NCBI GenBank assembly: GCA_011389985.1
Contig: JAABTH010000002.1
Span: 58,599-122,598, forward strand
Direction of reading: 5' to 3'
Origin: Bacillota bacterium
Lineage (GTDB): Bacteria > Bacillota > Dethiobacteria > DTU022
DNA: 64,000 nt
Positions 52,558-61,537 of the stretch are shown piece by piece. Every line of letters starts with the position of its first letter. Positions within the stretch are counted from its first letter, which is position 1. The position numbers were made by a program, and so were the translations under genes. A model generated the notes under the pieces. The model did no database searches, had not been told where the DNA came from, and saw only the letters and a program-made list of their open reading frames with translations.

Positions 52558-53925
52558 TTATTTTTCAACCTTTGTTATCAATACTACACACTCAACATGT
52601 GTAGTATGTGGGAACATGTCTACCGGCTGGACCTCTTTTACTCTGTAGCTCTCTTTCGCCAGCAGGGCCAGATCGCGGGCCAGCGTGGCCGGGTTGCAGG
52701 ATATGTAAACAATGCGTTCAGGTTTTGCCGCAACTACGGAGTTTAAGAGCGCTGGAGAAGCGCCTCCCCGGGGTGGATTCAGGTAAACAGTTTTTGGATG
52801 AGCGCCCTCTAAAAGAATGTCCTTAATTTTCTCTGCCGGGCTATTAATGAAGGTAGTATTTATTACATTATTTAATGCAGCGTTTGCTCTGGCATCTTTT
52901 ATAGCTTCATCAGCAACATCAATACCGATTACATGTTTTGCCTTTTGGCTCAAATATAATGAAAAATTCCCTGTCCCACAGTACAGATCATAGGCCGTGC
53001 GGGGTTCGCCTGAAAGTGAGGCGCCCTTTTCATAAAGGATTCCGGCCTGGCCGGGGTTGACCTGGAAAAATGACAGTGGAGATATACGGTAACGAAATGG
53101 GGGTATCTCTTCCTCAAGCACTGTTTCGCCACTTAATGCTGTTTCACCGGATTTTCTTTTCCCTTTATGAAGAAGAGTGATTCCTTTGACAAGGCCGTCT
53201 GAATCGGCTGTAATCTGCGCGGCCAGCTCTTTTAGTTTATTTATGTAGGTTCTACCGGGTGCGGCGTGAAAAGCTATTACGCAGCTGCCTTTTTTAAAAG
53301 AAGTGCGGACTGTAGCACCTGTTACGGGCAGCTTTGTTTCTGCGCTGTTTTCTGCCCGGTCAATGAAAGCCTGAAGTCCCCGGCGGATAATATTTATTGT
53401 CTGTTCATTAGCTAGGTGCTGAACTATACACTGTTTGATATCAATAATATTTCGGCTGCCGTGCTCGTAGAAACCGGCAATTACTTTGCCCTTTTCAAGG
53501 CTAAAATGTATCTGTGCCTTATTCCGGAAACGCCATGGGTTCTGCATACCTGCAACTGGTTCAACGGGGATATCTATGCCGGCGATTCTGCGCAGAACCT
53601 CGGAGATCATTTTTTGCTTCCAGTTTAGCTGCGCGTTGTACGATAAATGCTGCAGCCTGCATCCGCCGCAGCGGGGGAAATAAGGGCAGAGAGATTTTTC
53701 CCTGAATGGAGAAGTCTTTATAATAGATACAGGTTTTGCTTCGCCGAAGCTTTTGTGTAAGGTAGTTACGATGGCAGTCACATTTTCACCGGGCAGGACA
53801 TGGGGAACAAAAAGGGTAAAGCTGTTCACTTTACCCACGCCTTCACCACGGTGATTTATATCAGTAATTTCAAGGTTAACTATTTCTTCTTTTTTTATAA
53901 TCAATGAATCTTTTGATTTTGACAT
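52558..53925 (-). CDS. rlmD: 23S rRNA (uracil-C5)-methyltransferase RlmD/RumA-like
   Basis: This 455-aa TrmA/RumA-family enzyme methylates C5 of uridine in 23S rRNA using SAM. An N-terminal TRAM domain (NLEITDINHRGEGVGKVN) precedes the iron-sulfur motif CPYFPRCGGCRLQHLSY. The SAM site is YDLYCGTGNFSLYLSQKA. The catalytic Cys lies in IVYISCNPATLARDL, with the base TTHVECVVLI at the end. B. subtilis has related RlmCD. It starts 13 nt after the GlsB-like gene's stop on the same strand. Confidence 0.92.
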   Translation of the reverse strand: MSKSKDSLIIKKEEIVNLEITDINHRGEGVGKVNSFTLFVPHVLPGENVTAIVTTLHKSFGEAKPVSIIKTSPFREKSLCPYFPRCGGCRLQHLSYNAQLNWKQKMISEVLRRIAGIDIPVEPVAGMQNPWRFRNKAQIHFSLEKGKVIAGFYEHGSRNIIDIKQCIVQHLANEQTINIIRRGLQAFIDRAENSAETKLPVTGATVRTSFKKGSCVIAFHAAPGRTYINKLKELAAQITADSDGLVKGITLLHKGKRKSGETALSGETVLEEEIPPFRYRISPLSFFQVNPGQAGILYEKGASLSGEPRTAYDLYCGTGNFSLYLSQKAKHVIGIDVADEAIKDARANAALNNVINTTFINSPAEKIKDILLEGAHPKTVYLNPPRGGASPALLNSVVAAKPERIVYISCNPATLARDLALLAKESYRVKEVQPVDMFPHTTHVECVVLITKVEK

Positions 53926-53938
53926 TTTTCCGCCTGTC

Positions 53939-54187
53939 CTATTTTATCAGCCTGGCAATGTAGAGGATAATGACCGCTCCGAGAAATGATACAATGATCG
54001 TGGTGAAGTTAAATCCGCTGACGGCATTGTGGATATTGAACAGCGCGCCTGCCAGCCAACCTCCAACTAACGCTCCGATAATACCGATCACCATATTGCC
54101 GATCAAACCAAAACCCCGGCCTTTCATCACCAGGCCGGCCAGCCATCCGGCAATAATACCTACGATTAACCAGGTTAGCAGTCCCAT
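53939..54187 (-). CDS. GlsB/YeaQ/YmgE-family small membrane protein
   Basis: This 82-aa protein has three hydrophobic helices with glycine patterns typical of transglycosylase-associated/GlsB family (GIIAGWLAGLVMKGRGFGLIGNMVIGIIGALVGGWL). It is linked to stress response in several Firmicutes, without a defined activity. The GGGAGG site favours ATG 54187 over the GTG at 54196. It precedes rlmD by 13 nt. Confidence 0.88.
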   Translation of the reverse strand: MGLLTWLIVGIIAGWLAGLVMKGRGFGLIGNMVIGIIGALVGGWLAGALFNIHNAVSGFNFTTIIVSFLGAVIILYIARLIK

Positions 54188-54210
54188 TAATAACACCTCC
54201 CTGTGAATTA

Positions 54211-55578
54211 CTATTTCGATACAGCTAATAGTTTATTCCTGTCTAAAAAGAAATAATCTCTGTGCCGCCTGATCAGCCAGAGGGCGAGGGCAAATGAGAA
54301 TATATCAGCCACGGGAAAAGCAAGCCAAATACCGTTAAGACCAAAATGCAGAGGTAGCAGAATCAGCATCGGTATCAGAAAGAGAATCTGCCTTGCCATT
54401 GACATCACAAAAGCTTCCCTGGCTTTGCCAAGAGCCTGGAAAACCCCGCCTGTTACCATTTGTATTCCCACTGTAGCAGTTAGAGCGAATAAAATCCTGA
54501 GGGCGGGGATGCCCATTTCGATCAGCACCGGATCATCGGTAAAAATTTTCATAAGAAACCCGGGAAAGGCGACGACAAGAAGAAAACCGAAAAGCGCTAT
54601 AGCCGTTGATACCTTCATACCAAGCACAATTGCTTCATTTACTCTTATTTTTTTCTTTGCTCCGTAATTAAATCCCACAATTGGCAGTAATCCCTGGACA
54701 ACTCCCATGATTGGCATTAAGGTAAACATCATCACACGATGAATTATTCCCAGGGTTGCTATGGCAAGATCTCCGCCATAACTTACCAGCAGATTGTTTG
54801 CAATGATCAGCATAACACTTGAAGCGCCCAAACGAACGAAGGCCGAAGCGCCGATAGTAAGTATCTCCCTGACCAGATGCAGTTTGATTGAAAAATAACG
54901 CAACCTTATTGAAAGAGTGCTTCTTCCTGATGCGAAGTAATAGTAGAGGAAGGCCGAAGTTAAACCCTGGGCGGTAATAGTGCCGTAAGCTGCTCCACTC
55001 ATCCCCAGATCCATGGCAAACATATATACAGGAGTAAATAGTATATTTAAGAAAGATGACAGGATCATCGTTATCATAGCTATTCGGGCATTACCTTCTG
55101 CCCGGACAATATTGTTGACAGCGAAACTAAAAGAGAAAAAGATAGTGCCGTATAGGATGATACTTATATATTCACAACTGTAGGGCAAAATCGTGTCGCT
55201 GGCCCCGAAAAGCTTTAGCATTGGCGTTAAAAAAGTAAGCCCCAGCAATAAGCCGCTGATACTGACAACCAGAATCATCGCCAGAATACTGCCAAAAGCC
55301 TTGTTTGCTTTTTCGAGCTGACCGGCGCCAAGAGCTCTGGATATCACCGAGGCCCCGCCGATGCCGATGGCCCCGCTAAGGGCCATTATGATCATACTCA
55401 TAGGAAAGGTAATAGCCACGGCGGCTACTCCAATTGTGCCGACTCCCCTTGCAATGTAAATGGCATCTATAACACTGTGCAGTGCCATAGCGATCATGCC
55501 GACAGTCGCCGGAACGGCTAAATCGGCTAGCAAACCGGGTATGGGATCAATCCCAAGACGTTCACTCTGTTGCTTCAT
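54211..55578 (-). CDS. MATE-family efflux transporter
   Basis: This 455-aa protein with twelve membrane helices has MATE/NorM motifs in each half: VPATVGMIAMALHSVIDAIYIARGVG near the N-terminus and SASAFVRLGAS-like repeat (TIGASAFVRLGASSVMLIIANNLLV) in the middle, with FALTATVGIQMVTGGVFQALGKA. It exports cationic compounds in exchange for Na+ or H+. The ATG (MKQQSERLG) has GGCAGGGAG upstream. The stop lies 24 nt before the GlsB-like gene. Confidence 0.92.
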   Translation of the reverse strand: MKQQSERLGIDPIPGLLADLAVPATVGMIAMALHSVIDAIYIARGVGTIGVAAVAITFPMSMIIMALSGAIGIGGASVISRALGAGQLEKANKAFGSILAMILVVSISGLLLGLTFLTPMLKLFGASDTILPYSCEYISIILYGTIFFSFSFAVNNIVRAEGNARIAMITMILSSFLNILFTPVYMFAMDLGMSGAAYGTITAQGLTSAFLYYYFASGRSTLSIRLRYFSIKLHLVREILTIGASAFVRLGASSVMLIIANNLLVSYGGDLAIATLGIIHRVMMFTLMPIMGVVQGLLPIVGFNYGAKKKIRVNEAIVLGMKVSTAIALFGFLLVVAFPGFLMKIFTDDPVLIEMGIPALRILFALTATVGIQMVTGGVFQALGKAREAFVMSMARQILFLIPMLILLPLHFGLNGIWLAFPVADIFSFALALWLIRRHRDYFFLDRNKLLAVSK

Positions 55579-55841
55579 TAATTACTGCAGCTCCCTGCCG
55601 GAAAACTTGCTGTGATTTAATTATTATAACCTAAACCAATAATTTTTGCTTAGCTTAAAAATATACCCGCTTGGGCTCCGCTTGATTTAATAAGCAGGTA
55701 TGATAAAATTACAAGGGCAAGTTTCAGCGGATATTTATAAGATGCCGCTTCGGGCATCAGCTGATGTCCGGTTTTATCAGGCAAACTGGTTATGATCATT
55801 AGAATTTGTAAGCAGTAATTAATGTGTAACGGAGGTTAAAT

Positions 55842-56438
55842 ATGACTAAGAAAATGCTGCTGACGCTCATCTGTGTAAGCTTTCTGCTGGTAGTTTTCGG
55901 CTGCGGAAGTGATGAGCCTGCCGTTGTTGACGAAGATACTATAACGATTGAGGTTACCAATAGTACTGAAGATATTATAATATCATGGGCTGCCTTTTTT
56001 GGTCCTGAACTTGATGAGTGGGGAGAAGATCTGCTTGGTGAAAAGGTAATTGAACCGGGTGAAACATTTGAATTTGTATTACCTGAAGGCGAATATAATA
56101 TGGCTCTCTTTACTTACGAATTTTACGTGGTCTACAGCACCTGGGAGATAAGTGAAGATACAAGTATCGAGGTTGGCGGAGAAGGCAAAGTCCCCGTACT
56201 TTTAGAGAACAAGATGGAAAAAGATATTGCCCTTGTTTTTATTTCTCCCAGCGACAAGGAAGACTGGGGTGAAGACTGGCTTGGCGATAACGATGTTATC
56301 CTGGCCGAAACAGGGGGGCGGATATTTTTCGTTGAGCCCGGGGTTTACGATGTGATGGCCATTGATGTTGACGAGGAAGTAATTTTCGATGTCCGTGATA
56401 TGGAAATAGATTCTCACAGAGTTTTTAGAGTTGAATAA
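55842..56438 (+). CDS. lipoprotein with two internal repeats
   Basis: This 198-aa protein has a lipoprotein signal (LICVSFLLVVFGC, Cys 21). The mature part contains two related ~75-residue beta-rich repeats, each with WGED.LG, a stretch of hydrophobic strands and an EPG or LPEGEY turn (PEGEYNMALFTYEF and EPGVYDVMAIDVDEE). The sequence is very acidic. No known family is recognised. AACGGAGG precedes the ATG. It is monocistronic with a hairpin 115 nt downstream. Confidence 0.8.
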   Translation: MTKKMLLTLICVSFLLVVFGCGSDEPAVVDEDTITIEVTNSTEDIIISWAAFFGPELDEWGEDLLGEKVIEPGETFEFVLPEGEYNMALFTYEFYVVYSTWEISEDTSIEVGGEGKVPVLLENKMEKDIALVFISPSDKEDWGEDWLGDNDVILAETGGRIFFVEPGVYDVMAIDVDEEVIFDVRDMEIDSHRVFRVE

Positions 56439-56552
56439 GTCTTATTCAAGTATGCAGTATTGATATTTTAATTTTCTCGATTACTACGAGTCTGTTCGTG
56501 TGTAAACATGAGAGAAGCATATCGAACGGTAAGTACGGTTCTGTGAAAGATC

Positions 56553-56575
56553 GGCTGACCCACTTAAGGTCAGCC
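56553..56575. terminator. hairpin between convergent lipoprotein and glycerate kinase genes
   Basis: An 8-bp stem GGCTGACC / GGTCAGCC with a 7-nt loop lies 27 nt past the glycerate kinase stop on the minus strand. T tracts are weak on both sides. Confidence 0.55.
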
Positions 56576-56601
56576 TCTTACCCGATTAAATAACGACTTT
56601 C

Positions 56602-57741
56602 TTATTTATTCTTTACTGCGAGTCGAAATAACATCAACTCCCTGATCTTGCGTTCAATCAATTCCGGACCCCTTTCAAGAGATTCTGAAAGGGTTAAAGG
56701 GCCGTCAGCTATTGCAAAACAGGCATTTATGCCGACACTGTGGAAAATAGTGGGGTCGTCCGATATCCTACCGGCAAGAGCGATTACCGGAACCGAATAT
56801 AAAGCGGCCCTTCTGGCCACGCCAGCCGGAGCTTTGCCATGCAGAGTCTGGCTGTCAAGACTTCCTTCCCCGGTGATTAAGAGGTCGCATTCCGGTAACA
56901 AATTTTCTATTTTTAGAGCATCAAGCACAAGCTCTATCCCGGGATAAAGGGTTGCGCCTAGAAAAGCCATTAACCCTGCGCCAAGACCGCCTGCTGCGCC
57001 TGCGCCTGGTTTTTTATCAATATCTATACCAAGGTCTTTATGGATTACATGGGCCAGCTGGACTAAGGCCCTGTCAAGTTCCTTCACCGTATCGGGATCG
57101 GCACCCTTTTGCGGCCCGTAAATATGTGAAGCCCCGTGCAAGCCAGTGAGCGGATTGTCAACATCACAGGCAACTTTTACTGAAACTTCTTCAAGGCGTT
57201 TATCCAGACCGGAAATATCGATGCGCTTTAACTTACGCAATTCAGACCCGCCCCGTCCGATTGTCTCTCCCTCAGCATCATAAAATTTTATCCCGAGAGC
57301 TTCAGCCATACCCGCGCCGCCATCATTCGTAGCGCTGCCTCCTATTCCGATGATAACTTCTTTACAGCCGTGATCCAGCGCAGCCCGGATTAATTCACCA
57401 GTACCGTAAGTGGTTGTTTTTTTGGGATCACGTTCCTCCGGAGAAATTAAGCTTAAACCCGAAGCTGCGGCCATCTCAATTACCGCTAAATCACCATTGC
57501 CTGTTATACCCCACCGGGCTTCTACGGGTTTGCCGAGGGGGCCTGAAACACGTGCTGTTTTGAAGATGCCCTTGCCTTCTCCGCATAACGCTTCCGTTAA
57601 ACCTTCGCCACCATCAGAAAGAGGAAAAAGGTTTAATACGGCCTCCGGCATAACAGATTTAATTCCTGCGGCAATTCTGGCGGCTGCTTCCGTAGCGCTC
57701 ATACTGTCTTTGAATTTATCCGGGGCGATCATAATTCGCAT
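56602..57741 (-). CDS. garK: glycerate kinase (GarK/GlxK family)
   Basis: This 379-aa type-1 glycerate kinase phosphorylates D-glycerate with ATP. Family signatures are MIAPDKFKDSMSATEAA at the N-terminus, PLSDGGEGLTEAL, GIGGSATNDGGAGMAEALG around residue 130, GAGAAGGLGAGL near 250 and DLLITGEGSLDSQTLHGKAP near 290. The ATG has TGCGGAGGT upstream. It stands alone. Confidence 0.94.
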   Translation of the reverse strand: MRIMIAPDKFKDSMSATEAAARIAAGIKSVMPEAVLNLFPLSDGGEGLTEALCGEGKGIFKTARVSGPLGKPVEARWGITGNGDLAVIEMAAASGLSLISPEERDPKKTTTYGTGELIRAALDHGCKEVIIGIGGSATNDGGAGMAEALGIKFYDAEGETIGRGGSELRKLKRIDISGLDKRLEEVSVKVACDVDNPLTGLHGASHIYGPQKGADPDTVKELDRALVQLAHVIHKDLGIDIDKKPGAGAAGGLGAGLMAFLGATLYPGIELVLDALKIENLLPECDLLITGEGSLDSQTLHGKAPAGVARRAALYSVPVIALAGRISDDPTIFHSVGINACFAIADGPLTLSESLERGPELIERKIRELMLFRLAVKNK

Positions 57742-57950
57742 TAATTTTACCTCCGCAATTTCACCTGATTCGTTTTAATTCTATTCTTACGTAATTATCC
57801 CTGTTCTGATGTAATTAACCCTGCCCTGAAAAGAGAAGCGCCGGCCTGTATCTTTAATTTGTGATCTTGTTTACTATTTGGCGGTAGGATATAATTGTAA
57901 CATAATTAATAATCAGAATTTATAACCAGACAAAAAGAAGTGATAAAAGG

Positions 57951-59090
57951 TTGAACTTCAAAAGAGAATATTTTGCTGAATCTTATGAAGAAAGCCGGGC
58001 TAAATTCCGCGGTTTTCTGCAGCAGGTACAGGCAATGTGGCCTGCGGCTGCATTAGAACAACATTCAGTCGGAATTGAAGAAGATCTGACAATAGAAGCT
58101 ATCCAGGCCCTTCCCCTTCACAAGAAAAAGCGCCTGATTATTATATCAACCGGTCTGCACGGAATTGAAGGTTATCTAGGGGGCGCTTCCCAACATCTGT
58201 TTGTTTCTGAATTTATGCAGCTTCTTGATCCTGATAATACCGGTTTGCTTCTTGTCCATTCAATTAACCCCTGGGGAATGAAATATAGACGTCGGGTTAA
58301 TGAAAACAATGTTGATTTAAACCGTAACTTTATCTTTGAAGAGACCCTTCCCGCTAAAAAGGTTAACCCGGCATACGATCAAGCAATGAAACTCCTGAAC
58401 CCCCAAAAGCCTTTGATTATTGCTGAAAACCCCTTTGCCTGCCTGAGTTTAATCAATAAAATTTTGGTGATGGGGCCGGCAGTATTCCGGGAAGCTGTAC
58501 TTTATGGTCAGTATCGCCACCCCAAGGGTCTTTATTACGGGGGTAGCAGTTTTGAACGTTCTACTGAAGTATTCAACGAGCTATTTACAAATGCTGTCTC
58601 TGGATTCGAACAAATTTTATTTATTGATATGCACAGCGGATATGGACCGCGCTACCAGATGACTCTTGTCAATTCATTTCATGAAAAACGAGATTCTGAT
58701 GATCTGAAAAAACTATTTTCGTACCCCCAGGTGGCAAAAACCGATCCTGATGAATTTTACCAGATGCAGGGTGATATGATCGATTATTTCTATCAACTGA
58801 TAAAAGCTAAATCTCCTGAAAAAAGTTTTTATGGAACAAGCTTCGAGTTTGGAACCTACGGTGAGTCATTCACAGCAGTGCTTAGAAGTCTTAAAACTAT
58901 GATTAATGAAAACCGCCTTTTTCATCATGGATCTAAAAATAAGAGAGCAGCAAGGAAAGTCCGGGAAAATTTTGAAGCGCTCTTTAATCCAAAAGAAGAA
59001 CAATGGAGAGAAAAAGCCTTAAAAGACTCCAGGCAGGCTTTTGCAGGTATTTTATGTGGAGAAGGTTATGTGAAGAGCGTGTCGAGTTAA
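57951..59090 (+). CDS. DUF2817 / M14-like zinc carboxypeptidase
   Basis: This 379-aa protein has zinc peptidase motifs of the M14-related DUF2817 family: STGLHGIEGYLGG (H-x-x-E), RRVNENNVDLNRNF, and FIDMHSGYGPRYQ with the third ligand His, plus a late Glu in SFEFGTYGES. It has no signal peptide, so it is probably cytoplasmic. Substrates are unknown. TTG 57951 is used, with AGAAGTGATAAAAGG upstream. The next gene (DNA methyltransferase) follows after 22 nt and may be cotranscribed. Confidence 0.85.
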   Translation: MNFKREYFAESYEESRAKFRGFLQQVQAMWPAAALEQHSVGIEEDLTIEAIQALPLHKKKRLIIISTGLHGIEGYLGGASQHLFVSEFMQLLDPDNTGLLLVHSINPWGMKYRRRVNENNVDLNRNFIFEETLPAKKVNPAYDQAMKLLNPQKPLIIAENPFACLSLINKILVMGPAVFREAVLYGQYRHPKGLYYGGSSFERSTEVFNELFTNAVSGFEQILFIDMHSGYGPRYQMTLVNSFHEKRDSDDLKKLFSYPQVAKTDPDEFYQMQGDMIDYFYQLIKAKSPEKSFYGTSFEFGTYGESFTAVLRSLKTMINENRLFHHGSKNKRAARKVRENFEALFNPKEEQWREKALKDSRQAFAGILCGEGYVKSVSS

Positions 59091-59112
59091 ACAAATTCTT
59101 TGGGGTGTCATA

Positions 59113-60186
59113 TTGCAGACTTTTCACCGTGTTATATTCAGTAATGCCTCATCAATGAATGAAATCAAAAGCGGTTCAGTAAACCTTGTCGTTACTTCCC
59201 CGCCTTACCCGATCATAAAAATGTGGGATGATTCATTTGCCGCTGTTGAACCGGCGCTAACCGACCTGATTGCAGAGGGCCGGGGAGACGAAGCATTTGA
59301 AAAGATGCACCTTCAGCTTGATCCGGTATGGACAGAGCTGAAAAGGGTTATGGCTGAAGGAGCAATTGCCTGCATAAATATTGGTGACGCTGTTCGCAGT
59401 TTTAACGGTAGCTTTAAAATCTATTCTAATCATGTGCGAATCATCAATAAATTTAACATGCTCGGGTTCCAACTTCTTCCGGGAATTATCTGGCGCAAGC
59501 CAACTAACTCCCCAAACAAGTTTATGGGTTCGGGAACCCTGCCGGCAGGCGCTTATGTTACCCTTGAACATGAACATATTCTTATTTTTCGCCGGGGTGG
59601 TAAAAGAGAATTTAAAACAGCTGAAGAGAAAATGAACCGCCGGAAGAGCGCCCTTTTTTGGGAAGAGAGAAACAGTTGGTACTCAGATCTCTGGCAGCTA
59701 AAAGGGACGCGTCAGAATAAAGGCCCTGATAATCAGAATAAGGGTCCTGATAACCCTGATAAAATGGAAGGACGCAGCGCCGCCTTTCCGCTAAAGCTGC
59801 CTTTTCGCTTGATCAACATGTTCTCAGTGTATGGCGATACGGTACTTGATCCCTTTATCGGTACAGGTACTACGATGTTTGCCGCGCTGGCGGCTGCCAG
59901 GAATAGCGTTGGCTATGAAATTAATGAGGCAAATTGTACCTATCTGGAAGAGAGATTAAAGAAAGAGAAGATGGAGCTGAGTCAATATAATCTCGGGCGT
60001 CTTAATGAGCACTGTAAATATGTTACCGAGAACACTCTGAAGGGAAAAATTTTTAAATATACCAACAGTCAATACGGCTTTCCAGTGAAATCAGGTCAGG
60101 AAAAAGATTTGCTCCTATACGGGCTTGAAAATTATGTTTTAGAAAAACCTTTTATTGTAAAAGGACTGCACAGTTTGCTACTGTGA
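59113..60186 (+). CDS. orphan DNA methyltransferase (N4-cytosine/N6-adenine)
   Basis: This 357-aa SAM-dependent enzyme has catalytic motif IV early (VVTSPPYP) and the SAM motif I late (LDPFIGTGTTMFAALAAA), the beta-class circular order. TSPPY is usual for N4-cytosine enzymes. A charged linker near residues 200-220 contains a tandem NKGPDNQ/NKGPDNP repeat, encoded by two 21-nt units (59713-59754). The last ~70 residues extend past the SAM domain. No restriction endonuclease gene is adjacent, so it is probably an orphan or epigenetic methyltransferase. TTG start with TTTGGGGTG upstream. Confidence 0.88.
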   Translation: MQTFHRVIFSNASSMNEIKSGSVNLVVTSPPYPIIKMWDDSFAAVEPALTDLIAEGRGDEAFEKMHLQLDPVWTELKRVMAEGAIACINIGDAVRSFNGSFKIYSNHVRIINKFNMLGFQLLPGIIWRKPTNSPNKFMGSGTLPAGAYVTLEHEHILIFRRGGKREFKTAEEKMNRRKSALFWEERNSWYSDLWQLKGTRQNKGPDNQNKGPDNPDKMEGRSAAFPLKLPFRLINMFSVYGDTVLDPFIGTGTTMFAALAAARNSVGYEINEANCTYLEERLKKEKMELSQYNLGRLNEHCKYVTENTLKGKIFKYTNSQYGFPVKSGQEKDLLLYGLENYVLEKPFIVKGLHSLLL

Positions 60187-60253
60187 TATAATAACTATGA
60201 TTTAAGCTTTTCATCGGATAATCTACAAAAAGAGTTGTGAAGGAGGTATTTTC

Positions 60254-60526
60254 ATGTCAAAGATAACTATTAAGCCTGCTGCCCTTGATAAAATGAAAAA
60301 AAGTTCAAAAACTTATACTCTCTATCTTGCCAGTCGAGGCGGCTGAGGTGGCTGCGTAGTTACGCCTGCCGTGCAAGCAGGCATACCGGTAGCACAGAAT
60401 GATTATGAGAAAACAGAGATAGAGGGAGTTCCTTTTTTTATCAGAAAAGATATGGTTGATAAAAATTTTGAAATTAACTGGGTCGGTTTCTGGATTTTTG
60501 GCCAGTTTACAGCGAACGAAATTTAG
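60254..60526 (+). CDS. short selenoprotein with GGUGGC motif
   Basis: This gene was missed by the ORF track because of an in-frame TGA (60344-60346). With that codon read as Sec31 the frame gives 90 aa ending at TAG 60524. The core is ASRGG-U-GGCVVTP, so Sec sits three residues before a cysteine (U-x-x-C), a redox-motif spacing. The rest is a HesB-like or small beta fold with EGVPFFIRKDMV. It matches the CC/Se-motif (seleno)protein type in which U is replaced by Cys elsewhere. Strong AAGGAGG lies 8 nt before ATG 60254. Protein-like sequence continues for 59 codons after the TGA. Rubredoxin and rubrerythrin are convergent neighbours. Confidence 0.85.
60364..60382 (+). promoter_or_regulatory. 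putative SECIS hairpin of the short selenoprotein
   Basis: A perfect 6-bp stem GCCTGC / GCAGGC with loop CGTGCAA starts 17 nt after the UGA, in the window where bacterial SECIS hairpins lie. The loop includes a G/U pair near its 5' side, but it is less canonical than the fdhA GGUCU loop. Confidence 0.6.
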
Positions 60527-60582
60527 GGGTAGCCTGATTTGGCAGCAATTTTAAAACTCCATATTTTTAGAAGTTTATATTA

Positions 60583-60619
60583 TTCTGCCCCGGTATTTGT
60601 TTAATGAACCGGGGCAGAA
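60583..60619. terminator. bidirectional terminator hairpin
   Basis: A perfect 12-bp stem TTCTGCCCCGGT / ACCGGGGCAGAA with a 13-nt loop lies between the convergent selenoprotein and rubredoxin genes. The minus-strand exit is AT-rich (AATAATATAAAC). Confidence 0.7.
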
Positions 60620-60647
60620 GTATGAATAAGACTGGTTATTTTAAATA

Positions 60648-60821
60648 CTATAGAGAGGTTTCAGGCACAGCCTGGAAATCATCCTTGTCCGCGCCGCAAA
60701 CAGGGCACTTCCAATCATCCGGCAGGTCTTTAAAAGCAGTGTCAGGAGCAACTCCGTGTTCCGGGTCTCCCTGGGCTGGGTCATATGTATAATCGCAGAG
60801 TTCGCACACATAGCTTTGCAT
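60648..60821 (-). CDS. rubredoxin
   Basis: This 57-aa rubredoxin has the iron-binding CxxC pairs [10 protein letters not shown] and [11 protein letters not shown] and the usual spacer with DLPDDWKCP. The track ORF at 60953 runs back through rubrerythrin in another frame. ATG 60821 with TAAGGAGG upstream is the true start. It carries electrons to rubrerythrin and flavodiiron proteins. It lies 13 nt after the rubrerythrin stop, so the two share a transcript. Confidence 0.95.
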   Translation of the reverse strand: MQSYVCELCDYTYDPAQGDPEHGVAPDTAFKDLPDDWKCPVCGADKDDFQAVPETSL

Positions 60822-60834
60822 TCTTAGTTCCTCC

Positions 60835-61332
60835 TTAAAATTGTTTAAATGCTTTTTTAGCTGTATTGCAGATAGGGCAGTTGTCGGGAGCAGGTTCAAA
60901 GCCAACCCACCCGCAAACCGGACAGAGGAAGACTGCTTTATCTTCAGTGTCATCTCCCTTGGCTACCTTGTTCTTAAGCTCATTAAATATACCGCCATGA
61001 ACTTTTTCTGCGGCATTGGCATATTCAAAAGTTTTAAGGGCTTCTTTATTTCCTTCCTGATCTGCCGTCTTAATAAACTCTGGGTACATCTCCGTAAACT
61101 CATAATTTTCACCCGCGGCAGCGGCCTGCAGGTTTTCAAGTGTGTCATTAATCTTTCCGGCTATTTCAAAGTGCTTGAGAGCATGAATTGTTTCAGCTTC
61201 GGCTATAGCCTGAAAAACACGCCCGACATTTTTGAAGCCATCCTTTTCTGCCTTGCGGGCGAAGGCCAGGTATTTGCGGTTGGCCTGTGATTCTCCGGCG
61301 AAAGCGTCCATCAAATTTTCTTTTGTTTTCAT
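60835..61332 (-). CDS. rbr: rubrerythrin
   Basis: This 165-aa protein has an N-terminal four-helix diiron domain ([33 protein letters not shown], with ExxH motifs in EAETIH and [14 protein letters not shown]) and a C-terminal rubredoxin-like domain ([26 protein letters not shown]). It reduces hydrogen peroxide with electrons from rubredoxin. ATG 61332 (MKTKENLM) fits GGAGC better than the upstream ATG 61338 or the track start at 61389. It is divergent from the NifS-NifU operon. Confidence 0.95.
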   Translation of the reverse strand: MKTKENLMDAFAGESQANRKYLAFARKAEKDGFKNVGRVFQAIAEAETIHALKHFEIAGKINDTLENLQAAAAGENYEFTEMYPEFIKTADQEGNKEALKTFEYANAAEKVHGGIFNELKNKVAKGDDTEDKAVFLCPVCGWVGFEPAPDNCPICNTAKKAFKQF

Positions 61333-61430
61333 TAACATCGCTCCTTTAAATATTAAGTATAAAGAATTAAACGTAAAACAATAATTCAACGGGTGTCATC
61401 GAATTCCTTTTTTGTTTCCTGATTTTCAGG

Positions 61431-61478
61431 TTGACAGTATCCTTAAAATACCCTATAATTTTAGTAGGAATTATAGGG
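61431..61478 (+). promoter_or_regulatory. consensus promoter with embedded inverted repeat, NifS-like operon
   Basis: TTGACA (61431-61436), 17 nt and TATAAT (61454-61459) match the SigA consensus exactly. The -10 lies inside a perfect 10-bp inverted repeat CCCTATAATT (61451-61460) / AATTATAGGG (61469-61478). Such overlap implies tight repression. The AT-rich TAGGAATTAT half resembles Rrf2-family (IscR/CymR) sites, which would fit an Fe-S/sulfur operon. The regulator is not in the window. Confidence 0.75.
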
Positions 61479-61537
61479 TAAATAAATAAGCAAAACTTGT
61501 GCAAGAGTAATTCAATTTAATTATACGAGGTGCTCCC

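Noticed and set aside
60344-60346. Stop codon ending a 30-aa peptide
   Set aside because: The frame continues for 59 protein-like codons, with a redox motif around the TGA and a downstream hairpin.
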